A stretch of DNA of 64,000 nt from Acidimicrobiia bacterium (GTDB lineage: Bacteria > Actinomycetota > Acidimicrobiia > Acidimicrobiales > Bin134), in contig JAJDYE010000016.1 in the NCBI GenBank assembly GCA_022822905.1, positions 88,731 to 152,730 on the forward strand, written 5' to 3'. The position numbers were made by a program, and so were the translations under genes. This document shows positions 50,537 through 59,084 of the stretch, in pieces; the first letter of the stretch is position 1; each line of letters starts with the position of its first letter. The notes under the pieces were generated by a model, which searched no databases, had not been told where the DNA came from, and saw only the letters and a program-made list of their open reading frames with translations.

Positions 50537-51973
50537 ATGCCGCGATGGATTCTGGCTCTGGTTCTCGCATTGATACTGGTGGCGGCAGCCTGCGGAGGCA
50601 ATGACGATGCCGAGTCGGGGGGCGATACCCCATCGGTGAGCACCGAAGAATCTGAGCCCGAGGTGCCCGCGGCCCAAGACGCTAAACCGGCTGAAGCCGA
50701 AACCGAGGCCGAGCCTCAGGCCGCAGAACCCGAGGAGCCCGAACCCTCAGAACCGGAAGAAGCCGACCCCGAAGAGACTGCACCAGAAGAGGCAGCCCCC
50801 GAAGAGCCCGAACCCGAACCGGTCGTGCTCACCGCCTCGTTCCGCGGGGTCACCGAGACCGAGATCAAGATCGGCGTCGGGTTCGTCGACGCCACCGAAT
50901 TCGGCATCGACAGCGGCGACATCGAGGCCCAGTGGAAGGCTGCGATCGACAGGGCCAATGATGCCGGAGGCGTCAATGGGCGACTTCTGGCTCCGGTATT
51001 CGCCAGCTATTCGCCGGTCGATGACGCCGCCATCGAGGCGGTATGCGTGCATTTCACCGAAGATGAGGAAGTCTTTGCGTTTGTGGGCTTCGTCCTCTGG
51101 GATGGAGTGCTCTGTTATACCGAGCTGTATGGGTTCCTGGCAGTGAACACAGCAGATATGGCACCCGACGTCCTTGAGCGAAGCGGCGGGCTGCTCTTTA
51201 CGGCGCAAGCTGGCCTCATAGAGAAGATCTCCGGCCTCGTCAACGCCGCGGCCGCCGATGGGCTGATCGACGGCAAGAAGATCCAGATTCATGCGTCGTC
51301 CGATGACCAAACCTTGCTTGGACCAGTGCAGGAGTTGGTTGAAGCCGCTGGCGGCATCGTGACCCGGGCGGTGTACGGAACCGCTCCCCCCGGTGATCTC
51401 CCGGCCGGGGAGGCAGAAGCCGATGTCTGGATCGAACGCGCCGAAGCCGATGGTGCCGACGCCATCTTGGCCTTCAACACTGCCGGCTATGGAGCGACTG
51501 GAGCCGTAGAGCGGGCGGGAAGTGATCTGGTGGTCATCACCGACTCGATCGCCCGTGCGGGCTACATCGACCTCGGCTACGACCCGAGCCAAGTCGACCT
51601 ATTTGCATACGGCGTCCCAACACTCCAGGACCTCTACAACGCCGGTGTGGCTGGCGTGGCAGAGTGCGTCGAGAACTACGAATCCCGCAGCGGAAACGTG
51701 GTCAACGTCAATGTCCCCAGCCCGAGGCCCAACAATCTCCCCGCCACAATCCGGGCGTGTCGCGGCGTTGATCTCTTCGTCGCAATCGCCACTGCCGCGG
51801 GACCGGTGCTCACCCAGGATTCGTTCCTCGAGGCAGCCCGAGGGCTGGGATCATTCGACCTCACCGGCACCACCTCCGCCTCGCTCGGCGACGGCAAGTA
51901 CAGCGCCGACAACGCACCACTCGTTCGGCTCTACTGGGACTCCGAGACCAGCAACTTCGTCAGCGGAAACTGA
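50537..51973 (+). CDS. ABC transporter substrate-binding lipoprotein (Leu/Ile/Val type)
   Basis: From the ATG at 50537 it has 478 aa. The signal PRWILALVLALILVAAAC carries the lipobox. A long acidic Glu/Pro/Ala-rich linker follows (about residues 30-95), then a periplasmic-binding type I fold: VTETEIKIGVGFVDATEFG, AIDRANDAGGVNGRLLAPVF, GPVQELVEAAGG. It would capture a small solute outside the membrane. No permease or ATPase genes are adjacent. The ribosome-binding site is GGAAGGA. Confidence 0.85.
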   Translation: MPRWILALVLALILVAAACGGNDDAESGGDTPSVSTEESEPEVPAAQDAKPAEAETEAEPQAAEPEEPEPSEPEEADPEETAPEEAAPEEPEPEPVVLTASFRGVTETEIKIGVGFVDATEFGIDSGDIEAQWKAAIDRANDAGGVNGRLLAPVFASYSPVDDAAIEAVCVHFTEDEEVFAFVGFVLWDGVLCYTELYGFLAVNTADMAPDVLERSGGLLFTAQAGLIEKISGLVNAAAADGLIDGKKIQIHASSDDQTLLGPVQELVEAAGGIVTRAVYGTAPPGDLPAGEAEADVWIERAEADGADAILAFNTAGYGATGAVERAGSDLVVITDSIARAGYIDLGYDPSQVDLFAYGVPTLQDLYNAGVAGVAECVENYESRSGNVVNVNVPSPRPNNLPATIRACRGVDLFVAIATAAGPVLTQDSFLEAARGLGSFDLTGTTSASLGDGKYSADNAPLVRLYWDSETSNFVSGN

Positions 51974-52006
51974 CCTCGGTCAAGACCAGAGACGAATCCG
52001 CAGCCC

Positions 52007-53569
52007 TTACGACGAGGCCGCCGGATCAGAGCGACTGGGGTCGATACCCAGGGTGGCGGATTCGACGAGCTCCACCAGGTTGTCGGGGTCGCAGTCCATG
52101 GTGCCCTGGGTGGCCGGATGGCGGCGGATCCAGCCGCTGGGGGTGGGGCTCATCAGCAGGAAGCAAGGCGACGGGATTCCCTCCGCCGGGTTGGTTGGCC
52201 CGTGCAGGCCCTTGCCATCCCACTCGGTAATGGTGCGAGCCGATTCAATCACCTGTTCTCGGGTCAGTCCCCCACCGCTGGTGAACATTGCCCTATTGAC
52301 CGCCTCCTCGAACAACAGCGCCGACGCCCAGCTCGACAGGCCAATCAAGTCCACTTCGGCCTCTTCGTCCACTTCTTCCCTCAAAAAGAGCACATATCTA
52401 ACCAATTCGACGTTGTCGCCCGGTTCCTCAAAGGGCAGCATCCCGATGCTCACCCAGAGGTCCGATCCCAATTCGGCCACTTCACCCACCCAGCTCTGGG
52501 TGTAGCAGTCTGCACCGCAGAGGACGAAGGTCAGCCCTTCCGCGAGCTCCTCTTCAACTGCTCCCTCATCTTGGGATCCCCCCTGGGCATTTTCAGCAGG
52601 CTCTTCCTCAGTGCCCACCCCGTCCGTCCCTGAAGAGGCCTCTTCAGGCGCCGCGGTGGGATCCTCCGCTGGCTCCGGGAACTCAAAGGTCGGCAGTTGG
52701 GCGAAGAGGCTGGCTCGGGCTTCGAGCAATTCCATCAGCCGGCTGCTGTCCCCCGACCAGGTGATTCCTAGAACTCCGATTTCCAGCATGGCGGAGACCA
52801 TCGCGTCGTAGTCCTCGCCAGCCACATCGGCGGTCGCCTCAAAGGCGAAGTTGAATCCTCCCGCAGTGGCGGCCTCAATATCCCGTTGCGCCTGGTAGAA
52901 GGCCACTGGAAGGTCCAGCACCACTGTGCCCACTGATCCCGCGGCCAGCGGAAGACGCTCGCTCAAGTACTGGGCTGGCCCGGCCTGCCCCACAGTGTTG
53001 GAGGTTGGATTGGAGACGAACGTCACTGACGACGCCCGCCGGTCTGGGCTCAGAGCAGCGGCCGGGAAATCGGGCAGACGGCAGGACTCATCATTCAAGA
53101 TGTCAACCCCGTCGCCGTCGAAGAGCGCGTACGACCCCACTAGGGCGAAGATGTCGCTCTCGCACGCCTCCTCAATGGCGGCCCGGTGGTCGTACACGTT
53201 GGCGTCGAAGAGCACAACCTCAACATCCCGCCCGCCGAGACCACCGGTGCTGTTCACCGCTTGGGCCCAAGCCCGCATCGCCAGCCACGCCGACTCGCTG
53301 CCGCCGGTCACCGCGTTGCCCGCGCCAGCGTCGACGATCACTCCGACCCGAATCACCTCATCGCTGACCCCGGTGCGGGTCGGTGCAACTGTCGGCCCCG
53401 GGACCACCGTGTCCACGGCCTGCGGGGTGGGGGTAGGGGTGGCCAATTCAGGCGATGACACCACCGGCCCCCGGAGATCCGGGGTCTTGCAGCCCGCGAC
53501 CACCAAGGCCAGCGCCACCGTCAGCGCGACGGACGCGGTTGCAGTCTTGAAGAAGCGGGCGAGCCGCAC
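52007..53569 (-). CDS. ABC transporter substrate-binding lipoprotein (Leu/Ile/Val type)
   Basis: The 520-aa protein has an N-terminal signal and lipobox (VALALVVAGC), a Pro/Thr-rich linker, then VSDEVIRVGVIVDAGAG, SESAWLAMRAWAQAVNSTGGLGGRDVEVVLFDANVYD and a C-terminal TWSGDSSRLMELL region. A low-complexity acidic insertion (EEASSGTDGVGTEEEPAEN) interrupts the second lobe. It converges tail to tail with the preceding binding-protein gene. Their folds are related but their sequences are far apart. Confidence 0.83.
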   Translation of the reverse strand: MRLARFFKTATASVALTVALALVVAGCKTPDLRGPVVSSPELATPTPTPQAVDTVVPGPTVAPTRTGVSDEVIRVGVIVDAGAGNAVTGGSESAWLAMRAWAQAVNSTGGLGGRDVEVVLFDANVYDHRAAIEEACESDIFALVGSYALFDGDGVDILNDESCRLPDFPAAALSPDRRASSVTFVSNPTSNTVGQAGPAQYLSERLPLAAGSVGTVVLDLPVAFYQAQRDIEAATAGGFNFAFEATADVAGEDYDAMVSAMLEIGVLGITWSGDSSRLMELLEARASLFAQLPTFEFPEPAEDPTAAPEEASSGTDGVGTEEEPAENAQGGSQDEGAVEEELAEGLTFVLCGADCYTQSWVGEVAELGSDLWVSIGMLPFEEPGDNVELVRYVLFLREEVDEEAEVDLIGLSSWASALLFEEAVNRAMFTSGGGLTREQVIESARTITEWDGKGLHGPTNPAEGIPSPCFLLMSPTPSGWIRRHPATQGTMDCDPDNLVELVESATLGIDPSRSDPAASS

Positions 53570-53612
53570 CCCTTTATCGTCGCACGTCGCTGCCGCCGCG
53601 CGGGCAGCAGGT

Positions 53613-54926
53613 TCAGGCCCGGGCAGCTGCGAAACCCTGCTCCAGATCGGCGATGATGTCGTCCACCGACTCCAGTCCCACCGAAAGGCGAACCAGCCCG
53701 GGGTACACGCCGGTGCTGACCTGCTCCTCTTCGGTGAGCTGCGAGTGCGTGGTGGATGCCGGGTGGATTACCAGGCTCCGCACGTCGCCGATGTTGGCCA
53801 CATGGCTGTGCAGGGTGAGTGCATTCACGAACTTCTCACCGGCGTCGCGTCCGCCCTTGATGTGGAACGCGGGCACCGAGCCAAAGCCCTTGCCGTCGGT
53901 GTAGTGGTTCATCCGCTCGTGCCAGGGGCTCGACGACAGTCCGCCGAACTGCACCGACTCCACCTGGTCGTGGCCCTCGAGGTACTCCGACACGGTCTGG
54001 GCGTTGGAGCAGTGCCGCTCCATGCGCAGGCTGAGCGTCTCCAACCCCTGGAGGAAATAGAAGGCATTCTGCGGGGAAATGGCCGCACCGATGTCCCGGA
54101 GCAGCTGCACCCGGGCCTTGATGATGAAGGAGCCGTTGCCCAAAGCCGGCCAGAAGGCCAGGCCGTGGTAGCTGGGGTCGGGCTCGGTGAAGTTGGGGAA
54201 GCGACCGCTGGCCCCGTAGTCGAAGGTGCCGCCGTCGATGATGACCCCTCCGATGGAGTTGCCGTGGCCGCCGATGAACTTGGTCATGGAGTGGACCACG
54301 ATGTCGGCGCCGTGTTCCAGCGGGCGGATCAGGTAGGGCGAAGGCACCGTGTTGTCCACCATCAGCGGGATGCCCTCGGCATGGCCTACCGCGGCGACGC
54401 CCTCGATGTCGAGGCAGTCGTTCTTGGGGTTGCCGATGGTCTCGGCGTACAGCACCTTGGTGTTCTCCTGGATGGCGTTCTTCCAGGCGCCCAGGTCGTC
54501 GGGGTCCTCGATGAACGACACCTCGATGCCCATCTTGGGCAGGGTGTAGTGCAGCAGGTTGTAGGTGCCGCCGTACAGCGAGGCAGAGGAAACAACGTGA
54601 TCGCCCGACTCGGCCAGGTTCAAGATGGCCAGCGTCTCGGCGGCCTGTCCCGAGGCCATGGCCAAAGCCCCCGGGATCCCGATGGCGGTCTCGGTGCCAC
54701 CCTCCAGCGCGGAGAGCCGGGCCTCCAGCACCATCTGGGTGGGATTCATGATCCGGGTGTAGATGTTGCCCACCTCGGCCAGCCCGAACAGGGCGGCAGC
54801 GTGCTCGGTGTCGCGGAACACATAGGAGGTGGTCTGGTAGATGGGCACAGCCCGCGATCCGGTGGCCGGATCGGGCTCCTGCCCAGAGTGGATCTGCTTG
54901 GTCTCGAAACCCCAGTTTTCGCTCAC
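53613..54926 (-). CDS. metY: O-acetylhomoserine sulfhydrylase / cystathionine-type PLP enzyme
   Basis: The 437-aa enzyme has [87 protein letters not shown] and the PLP-binding [15 protein letters not shown] with Lys216. This is the MetY-type of the Cys/Met metabolism family, making homocysteine from O-acetylhomoserine and sulfide. It is downstream of ilvC on the same strand, beyond a terminator-like hairpin. Cysteine-synthase-type activity is an alternative. Confidence 0.93.
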   Translation of the reverse strand: MSENWGFETKQIHSGQEPDPATGSRAVPIYQTTSYVFRDTEHAAALFGLAEVGNIYTRIMNPTQMVLEARLSALEGGTETAIGIPGALAMASGQAAETLAILNLAESGDHVVSSASLYGGTYNLLHYTLPKMGIEVSFIEDPDDLGAWKNAIQENTKVLYAETIGNPKNDCLDIEGVAAVGHAEGIPLMVDNTVPSPYLIRPLEHGADIVVHSMTKFIGGHGNSIGGVIIDGGTFDYGASGRFPNFTEPDPSYHGLAFWPALGNGSFIIKARVQLLRDIGAAISPQNAFYFLQGLETLSLRMERHCSNAQTVSEYLEGHDQVESVQFGGLSSSPWHERMNHYTDGKGFGSVPAFHIKGGRDAGEKFVNALTLHSHVANIGDVRSLVIHPASTTHSQLTEEEQVSTGVYPGLVRLSVGLESVDDIIADLEQGFAAARA

Positions 54927-54974
54927 GGCTCTTCTCTCTTCCTTCCGGAGTTGCCGGATAGATACTAATGAATT

Positions 54975-54990
54975 GCTGCCGTTTGGCAGC
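54975..54990 (-). terminator. hairpin between ilvC and metY
   Basis: GCTGCC (54975-54980) and GGCAGC (54985-54990) form a perfect 6-bp stem with a 4-base loop. On the minus strand it is followed by an AT-rich stretch (AATTCATT), not a T-run. It lies 22 nt after the ilvC stop, so it could limit ilvC read-through into metY. It is a weak terminator candidate. Confidence 0.45.
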
Positions 54991-55011
54991 TATCGAAGGC
55001 GGGACCGAGGA

Positions 55012-56049
55012 CTAATCCTTCCCTTGGCCCCCGGATACTGCTTGAACACTCTGGCGGCCCTCGGAGATCCACGGCATCATGGCTCGCAGCTCCGCCCCTA
55101 CTTGCTCGATGGGGTGCTCTTGGCCCTCGGCCTCCAGGCGCAGGAAGTTGGGCCGGCCACTGCGGCTCTCGCTCATCCACTCATCGGCGAACGATCCGTT
55201 CTGGATCTCGCTCAGGATCCGCTTCATCTCGGCCCGGGTGTCCTGGTTGATGATGCGGTCTCCCCGGCTCAGGTCGCCGTACTCGGCGGTGTCGGAGATG
55301 GAATAGCGCATACCGCCGATTCCCTCCTCGTACATGAGGTCGACGATGAGCTTCAGCTCGTGGAGGCACTCGAAGTAGGCCACCTCGGGCTGGTATCCGG
55401 CCTCACACAGGGTCTCGAACGCCGCAGTCACCAGCGAGGTGAGCCCGCCGCACAGCACTACCTGCTCACCGAACAGGTCGGTCTCGCACTCCTCGGCGAA
55501 GGTGGTCTCGATCACCCCGGCCCGGGCCCCTCCGATGGCGTCGGCGTAGGCCAAGGCCAGCTCTCGGGCGCTGCCAGTGGCGTCCTGGCCCACCGCGATC
55601 AGACACGGCACGCCGCCGCCCTCCACATAGGTGCGCCGCACCAGATGGCCGGGACCCTTGGGGGCCACCATCGCCACGTCCACGCCCTCGGGGGCCGAGA
55701 TCAGGTCGAACCGCACGTTGAAACCGTGGGCGAAGAACAGGGCATCACCCGCCTGAAGGTGGGGCTCGATGTGGGCCTGGTAGATGTCGGCCTGCTCGGT
55801 GTCGGGCAACAGCAGCATGATGATGTCGGCTTCGGCCGATGCCTCGGCCATCGACATCACCCGCAGGCCGGCCTCGGCGGCCTTGGCCGCCGACGATGAC
55901 CCGTCTCGCAACCCGACCCGCACGTCGATCCCCGATTCCTTCAGGTTCAGGGCGTGGGCGTGGCCCTGCGACCCGTACCCCAGAATCGCCACCTTCCGAT
56001 CGGCGATGTGGGAGCGGTCGACGTCTTTTTCATACAGCACGGTTGCCAT
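55012..56049 (-). CDS. ilvC: ketol-acid reductoisomerase
   Basis: This 345-aa class I KARI has the NADPH Rossmann motif [42 protein letters not shown], and the C-terminal metal and substrate region ([58 protein letters not shown]). It converts acetolactate or acetohydroxybutyrate to the dihydroxy acid in valine and isoleucine synthesis. It lies 43 nt downstream of ilvN and probably belongs to the ilvB-leader transcript. Confidence 0.97.
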   Translation of the reverse strand: MATVLYEKDVDRSHIADRKVAILGYGSQGHAHALNLKESGIDVRVGLRDGSSSAAKAAEAGLRVMSMAEASAEADIIMLLLPDTEQADIYQAHIEPHLQAGDALFFAHGFNVRFDLISAPEGVDVAMVAPKGPGHLVRRTYVEGGGVPCLIAVGQDATGSARELALAYADAIGGARAGVIETTFAEECETDLFGEQVVLCGGLTSLVTAAFETLCEAGYQPEVAYFECLHELKLIVDLMYEEGIGGMRYSISDTAEYGDLSRGDRIINQDTRAEMKRILSEIQNGSFADEWMSESRSGRPNFLRLEAEGQEHPIEQVGAELRAMMPWISEGRQSVQAVSGGQGKD

Positions 56050-56092
56050 TGGTTGTCCTTACAGTCGGTATTGGCTTTCGATCTAATTCTGA

Positions 56093-56617
56093 TCAGGGGG
56101 CCAGGGGGTCGGGGGCGGCTTTGACCAGCTTGGGCAGCGCCACCTTGCCGGTGCGCTGCACGTCCACGATCCCATAGGGTCGCAGAAGGCCTTCGAAGTC
56201 ATCCACTCGACTGGGCGATCCGGTGAGCGACACCATGATCTCGTCGTAGCCCACATTCAACACGGTGGCCTGAAATATCCGCACCAGATCCAGAATCTGG
56301 CCCCGGATCTCGGGCTCGGCCCTCACGGTGACCATCATCAGCTCCCGCTCCACGCTGGCCGATGGGTTCAGTTCCTGGATGTCCACCACGTTGACCAGCT
56401 TGTCGAGCTGCTTCACCACCTGCTCCATCGGCGCGGCGTCCACCCCTACCACGATGGTCAGCCGGCTGAACCGCTCGTCGTCGGTGGGGGCCACGGCCAG
56501 CGACTCGATGTTGAAGCCCCGCCGGGCGAACAGCCCGGCCACTCGGGCCAGCACGCCGGCCTTGTTCTCCACCCTCACTACCAGTGTGGTGGTGCCCCCG
56601 TCGTCGGCGGCGGTCAT
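56093..56617 (-). CDS. ilvN: acetolactate synthase small (regulatory) subunit
   Basis: The 174-aa protein has TTTLVVRVENKAGVLARVAGLFARRGFNIESLAVAPTDDERFSRLTIVVG (ACT domain for valine feedback), then LDKLVNVVDIQELN, ELMMVTVRAEPEIRGQILDLVRIFQATVLNVG. Its start overlaps the ilvB stop (4 nt), giving stoichiometric coupling with the large subunit. Confidence 0.97.
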   Translation of the reverse strand: MTAADDGGTTTLVVRVENKAGVLARVAGLFARRGFNIESLAVAPTDDERFSRLTIVVGVDAAPMEQVVKQLDKLVNVVDIQELNPSASVERELMMVTVRAEPEIRGQILDLVRIFQATVLNVGYDEIMVSLTGSPSRVDDFEGLLRPYGIVDVQRTGKVALPKLVKAAPDPLAP

Positions 56618-58353
56618 CGGGGCTGGTCCCGCTGAGAGGGATCCACCACCACGTCGCTGTTGGACATACCGGCCGGGACCATGGGGAAGACGTTCTCCTC
56701 AGCTTCGCAGCGGAACTCCACCACCACCGGCTGATCGTTGATCTCATTGGCCTGGGCGATGGCCGGGCCAACCTCTTCGGGCGACTCCACCCGAAGCCCG
56801 ACACAGCCCAACGCCTCGGCCCACATCTTGTAGTCGGGCACGTCGCGGGTGAGGTACACCTCGGAATAGCGCTCCTCGTAGAACATCTCCTGCCACTGGC
56901 GGACCATGCCCAAATAGGCGTTGTTGATGAGGGCCACCTTGATGGGGAACCCCTCGGTGGCCGCGGTGACCAGCTCTTGGGCGGTCATCTGGAAGCAGCC
57001 GTCGCCGTCCACTGCCCACACCATGCGGTCGGGCCGGCCCGCCTTGGCCCCGATGGCAGCGGGGATGGCAAATCCCATGGTGCCCAGTCCGCCCGAGTTC
57101 ACCCACGTGTAGGGGTGGTTGAACTTCCAGTACTGGCTGGTCCACATCTGATGCTGGCCCACTCCCGATGCCACGATGGTGTCGGAGGGGGTGGAGTCCC
57201 GTAGCTGCTCCAGCACATACTGGGGCTTCAGCAGCTCATCGCCCTTCGACTGCTCATAGGTCAGCGGGAATCGCTCTTGCCATCCGCTGATCCGGGACCG
57301 CCACTGGTTCCGGTCGGGCTGCGCCTCGCTGCCCCCCATCTCCTTCAGTGCCTTCACCAACTCCTCGATGACCACCCGGCAGTCGCCTTGGATGGCCACG
57401 TCGGGTCGGCGCACCTTGCCCAGCTCGGCGCTGTCGATGTCCACGTGGATGATCTTGGCCAAGGGGGCGAACTCGCCCACCTTCCCAGTCACCCGGTCGT
57501 CGAAGCGGGCCCCCAGTGCGATGAGCAGGTCGGCCTCCTGCATGGCGGTGACCGCGGTGTAGTTCCCGTGCATGCCGGGCATACCCAAACACTGTGGATG
57601 GTCGTCGGGGAAGCCGCCCCGGTTCATCAGCGTGGTGACCACGGGGATGCCGGTTAACTCGGCCAACTCCAAGAGGGCTTCCGCCCCCCGGGATTTCAAG
57701 ATTCCGCCCCCGGTGTAGAGAACCGGGCGCTCAGCCTCGCAGATGAGCTTGGCCGCTTGGCGGATCAGCTCGGCATCACCCGCCTGGTTGGGGAGGTAGC
57801 CGGGCAGGTCGTGGCTGTCGGGGGTGTACCACTCCATCGCCGAGCGGGGGTTGTTGGGGTCGACGATGTCTTTGGGGATGTCCACCAGCACCGGGCCGGG
57901 ACGGCCGGTGGTGGCGATGTAGAAGGCGTCGTGGATCACCTGGGGGATGTCGGCCGCCTCCGTCACCAGGTAGTTGTGCTTGGTCACCGACATGGTGATG
58001 CCGGTGGTGTCGCACTCCTGGAAGGCGTCGGTGCCGATGGCCGCGTAGGGCACCTGACCGGTGACCACCACCATGGGTATGGAGTCCATATAGGCATCGC
58101 ACAGCGGGGTGACGATGTTGGTGGCCGCCGGACCCGAGGTGACCATGGCCACGCCGGGGCGGCCGGTGGCGTGGGCGTACCCCTCGGCCATGTGGCCGGC
58201 GCCCTGCTCGTGGCGCACCAGCACGTGGCGGATGGACGAGTCGATCAGCGGGTCGTACACCGGCAGGATGGCCCCGCCGGGCAGCCCGAACAGGATGTCC
58301 ACGCCCTCGTTCTCAAGGGCCTTCATCAGGGCTTGTCCGCCGTTCATATTCAT
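56614..58353 (-). CDS. ilvB: acetolactate synthase large (catalytic) subunit
   Basis: This 579-aa ThDP enzyme has GVDILFGLPGGAILPVYDPL, the catalytic Glu region VRHEQGAGHMAEGYAHATGRPGVAMVTSGPAATN, FQECDTTGITMSVTKHNYLV, and the ThDP-binding MVWAVDGDGCFQMTAQELVTAATEGFPIKVALINNAYLGMVRQWQ. It condenses pyruvate to acetolactate, or pyruvate and 2-oxobutyrate to acetohydroxybutyrate. ATG 58353 is preceded by GGAAGGG. The gene sits behind a leader peptide and attenuator described separately. Confidence 0.97.
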   Translation of the reverse strand: MNMNGGQALMKALENEGVDILFGLPGGAILPVYDPLIDSSIRHVLVRHEQGAGHMAEGYAHATGRPGVAMVTSGPAATNIVTPLCDAYMDSIPMVVVTGQVPYAAIGTDAFQECDTTGITMSVTKHNYLVTEAADIPQVIHDAFYIATTGRPGPVLVDIPKDIVDPNNPRSAMEWYTPDSHDLPGYLPNQAGDAELIRQAAKLICEAERPVLYTGGGILKSRGAEALLELAELTGIPVVTTLMNRGGFPDDHPQCLGMPGMHGNYTAVTAMQEADLLIALGARFDDRVTGKVGEFAPLAKIIHVDIDSAELGKVRRPDVAIQGDCRVVIEELVKALKEMGGSEAQPDRNQWRSRISGWQERFPLTYEQSKGDELLKPQYVLEQLRDSTPSDTIVASGVGQHQMWTSQYWKFNHPYTWVNSGGLGTMGFAIPAAIGAKAGRPDRMVWAVDGDGCFQMTAQELVTAATEGFPIKVALINNAYLGMVRQWQEMFYEERYSEVYLTRDVPDYKMWAEALGCVGLRVESPEEVGPAIAQANEINDQPVVVEFRCEAEENVFPMVPAGMSNSDVVVDPSQRDQPR

Positions 58354-58389
58354 ATTGGATCAACCCTTCCGGCATCTCCGAAATGGAAA

Positions 58390-58410
58390 GACCTCCCAGG
58401 CTGGGAGGTC
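58390..58410 (-). terminator. attenuator terminator hairpin upstream of ilvB
   Basis: GACCTCCC (58390-58397) pairs with GGGAGGTC (58403-58410) around AGGCT, with two further pairs possible inside. On the minus strand it is followed by TTTCCATTT. It lies between the leader peptide and the ilvB ribosome-binding site, the place of a transcription attenuator. Confidence 0.75.
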
Positions 58411-58420
58411 GGATGCGCTC

Positions 58421-58442
58421 GGTCTCCGGGTCGGCCGGGACC
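58421..58442 (-). promoter_or_regulatory. alternative (pause/antiterminator-side) hairpin of the ilvB leader
   Basis: On the minus strand GGTC-CCGG, a CCGAC loop, CCGG-A-GACC can form an imperfect stem directly after the leader-peptide stop and before the terminator. Such a segment would compete for pairing when a ribosome stalls in the leader. The alternative fold was not computed. Confidence 0.45.
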
Positions 58443-58447
58443 GCGCG

Positions 58448-58495
58448 CTAAAGACGTACTACGAGAATCGCTCCGGTGTGGGGATGGCGCTTCAT
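58448..58495 (-). CDS. branched-chain leader peptide controlling ilvB
   Basis: A 15-codon frame from ATG 58495 to TAG 58448 encodes MKRHPHTGAILVVRL. The consecutive Ile-Leu-Val-Val, then Leu, are the amino acids whose shortage should stall the ribosome, the hallmark of ilv attenuation leaders. Its start is only about 11 nt downstream of a good -10 box, so the transcript is nearly leaderless, as is common in actinobacteria. The terminator hairpin follows 38 nt after the stop. Confidence 0.82.
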   Translation of the reverse strand: MKRHPHTGAILVVRL

Positions 58496-58506
58496 AGGAT
58501 GCCACC

Positions 58507-58536
58507 AGTATGAACGCTAGGGCCTGTCTGTGACAA
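58507..58536 (-). promoter_or_regulatory. putative promoter of the ilv leader transcript
   Basis: On the minus strand TTGTCA (58536-58531) and CATACT (58512-58507) are separated by 18 nt, five and four matches to the -35 and -10 consensus. Transcription would begin about 58500, just before the leader ATG. The -35 box lies over the start codon of the divergent nucleotidyltransferase gene. Confidence 0.6.
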
Positions 58537-59084
58537 GACGGTTAGGGGTGTACCCCGGCTCGTTCAACCCACCCACGATCGGCCATCTGGCCATCGCGGA
58601 GGCGGCCAGGGACCAGCGGGGGCTCGAACGGGTGGATCTCATGGTGTCGCGGGTGGCGCTGGGCAAGGCGCAGGTGGAGCGGCCCTCGTTCCATGATCGC
58701 ATCGCAGTGCTGGAGGCTTCGGTGGCCGACATCGGCGGGCTGGAGGTGGTGGTTACCGACCATCAACTCCTCGTGGACATCGCCCAGGGGTACGACGCGG
58801 TGGTTATGGGCGCCGACAAGTGGGCCCAAGTGCTGGACCCGGCCTTCTACGGGGGTTCGGTCGAAACCCGCGACCAGGCGGTGGAAGCCCTGCTCGAGCT
58901 GGACCTGGCCATCGCCCCCCGGCCTCCGTTCCCGGTGCCGGCCGGCGCGGCCCTGAACGTCAGTCCTGAGATGATCGCGGTGTCATCCACCGGAGCACGG
59001 CAGGGTCGGTTGGAGTGGATGACTGCCGCGGCCCGGGCGTTCGACGACGCCACCGGCGCCTGGTCGAACCCCGATACAGGCTAG
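58530..59084 (+). CDS. NadD-like nucleotidyltransferase
   Basis: The GTG at 58530 gives 184 aa: [26 protein letters not shown] is the nucleotidyltransferase phosphate-binding motif, in TIGH form rather than the bacterial HxGH, and [10 protein letters not shown] near the C terminus is the ISSTxxR-like site. NadD enzymes adenylate nicotinate mononucleotide. This protein is somewhat short and could have another nucleotide specificity. The TAG stop shares CTAG (59081-59084) with the convergent ilvD gene. It is divergent from the ilv operon. Confidence 0.75.
   Translation: MTRRLGVYPGSFNPPTIGHLAIAEAARDQRGLERVDLMVSRVALGKAQVERPSFHDRIAVLEASVADIGGLEVVVTDHQLLVDIAQGYDAVVMGADKWAQVLDPAFYGGSVETRDQAVEALLELDLAIAPRPPFPVPAGAALNVSPEMIAVSSTGARQGRLEWMTAAARAFDDATGAWSNPDTG

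Noticed and set aside
52926..54968. Open frame of about 680 codons on the plus strand across the binding-protein and metY genes
   Set aside because: It is antisense to two convincingly identified genes and has no recognisable domain.
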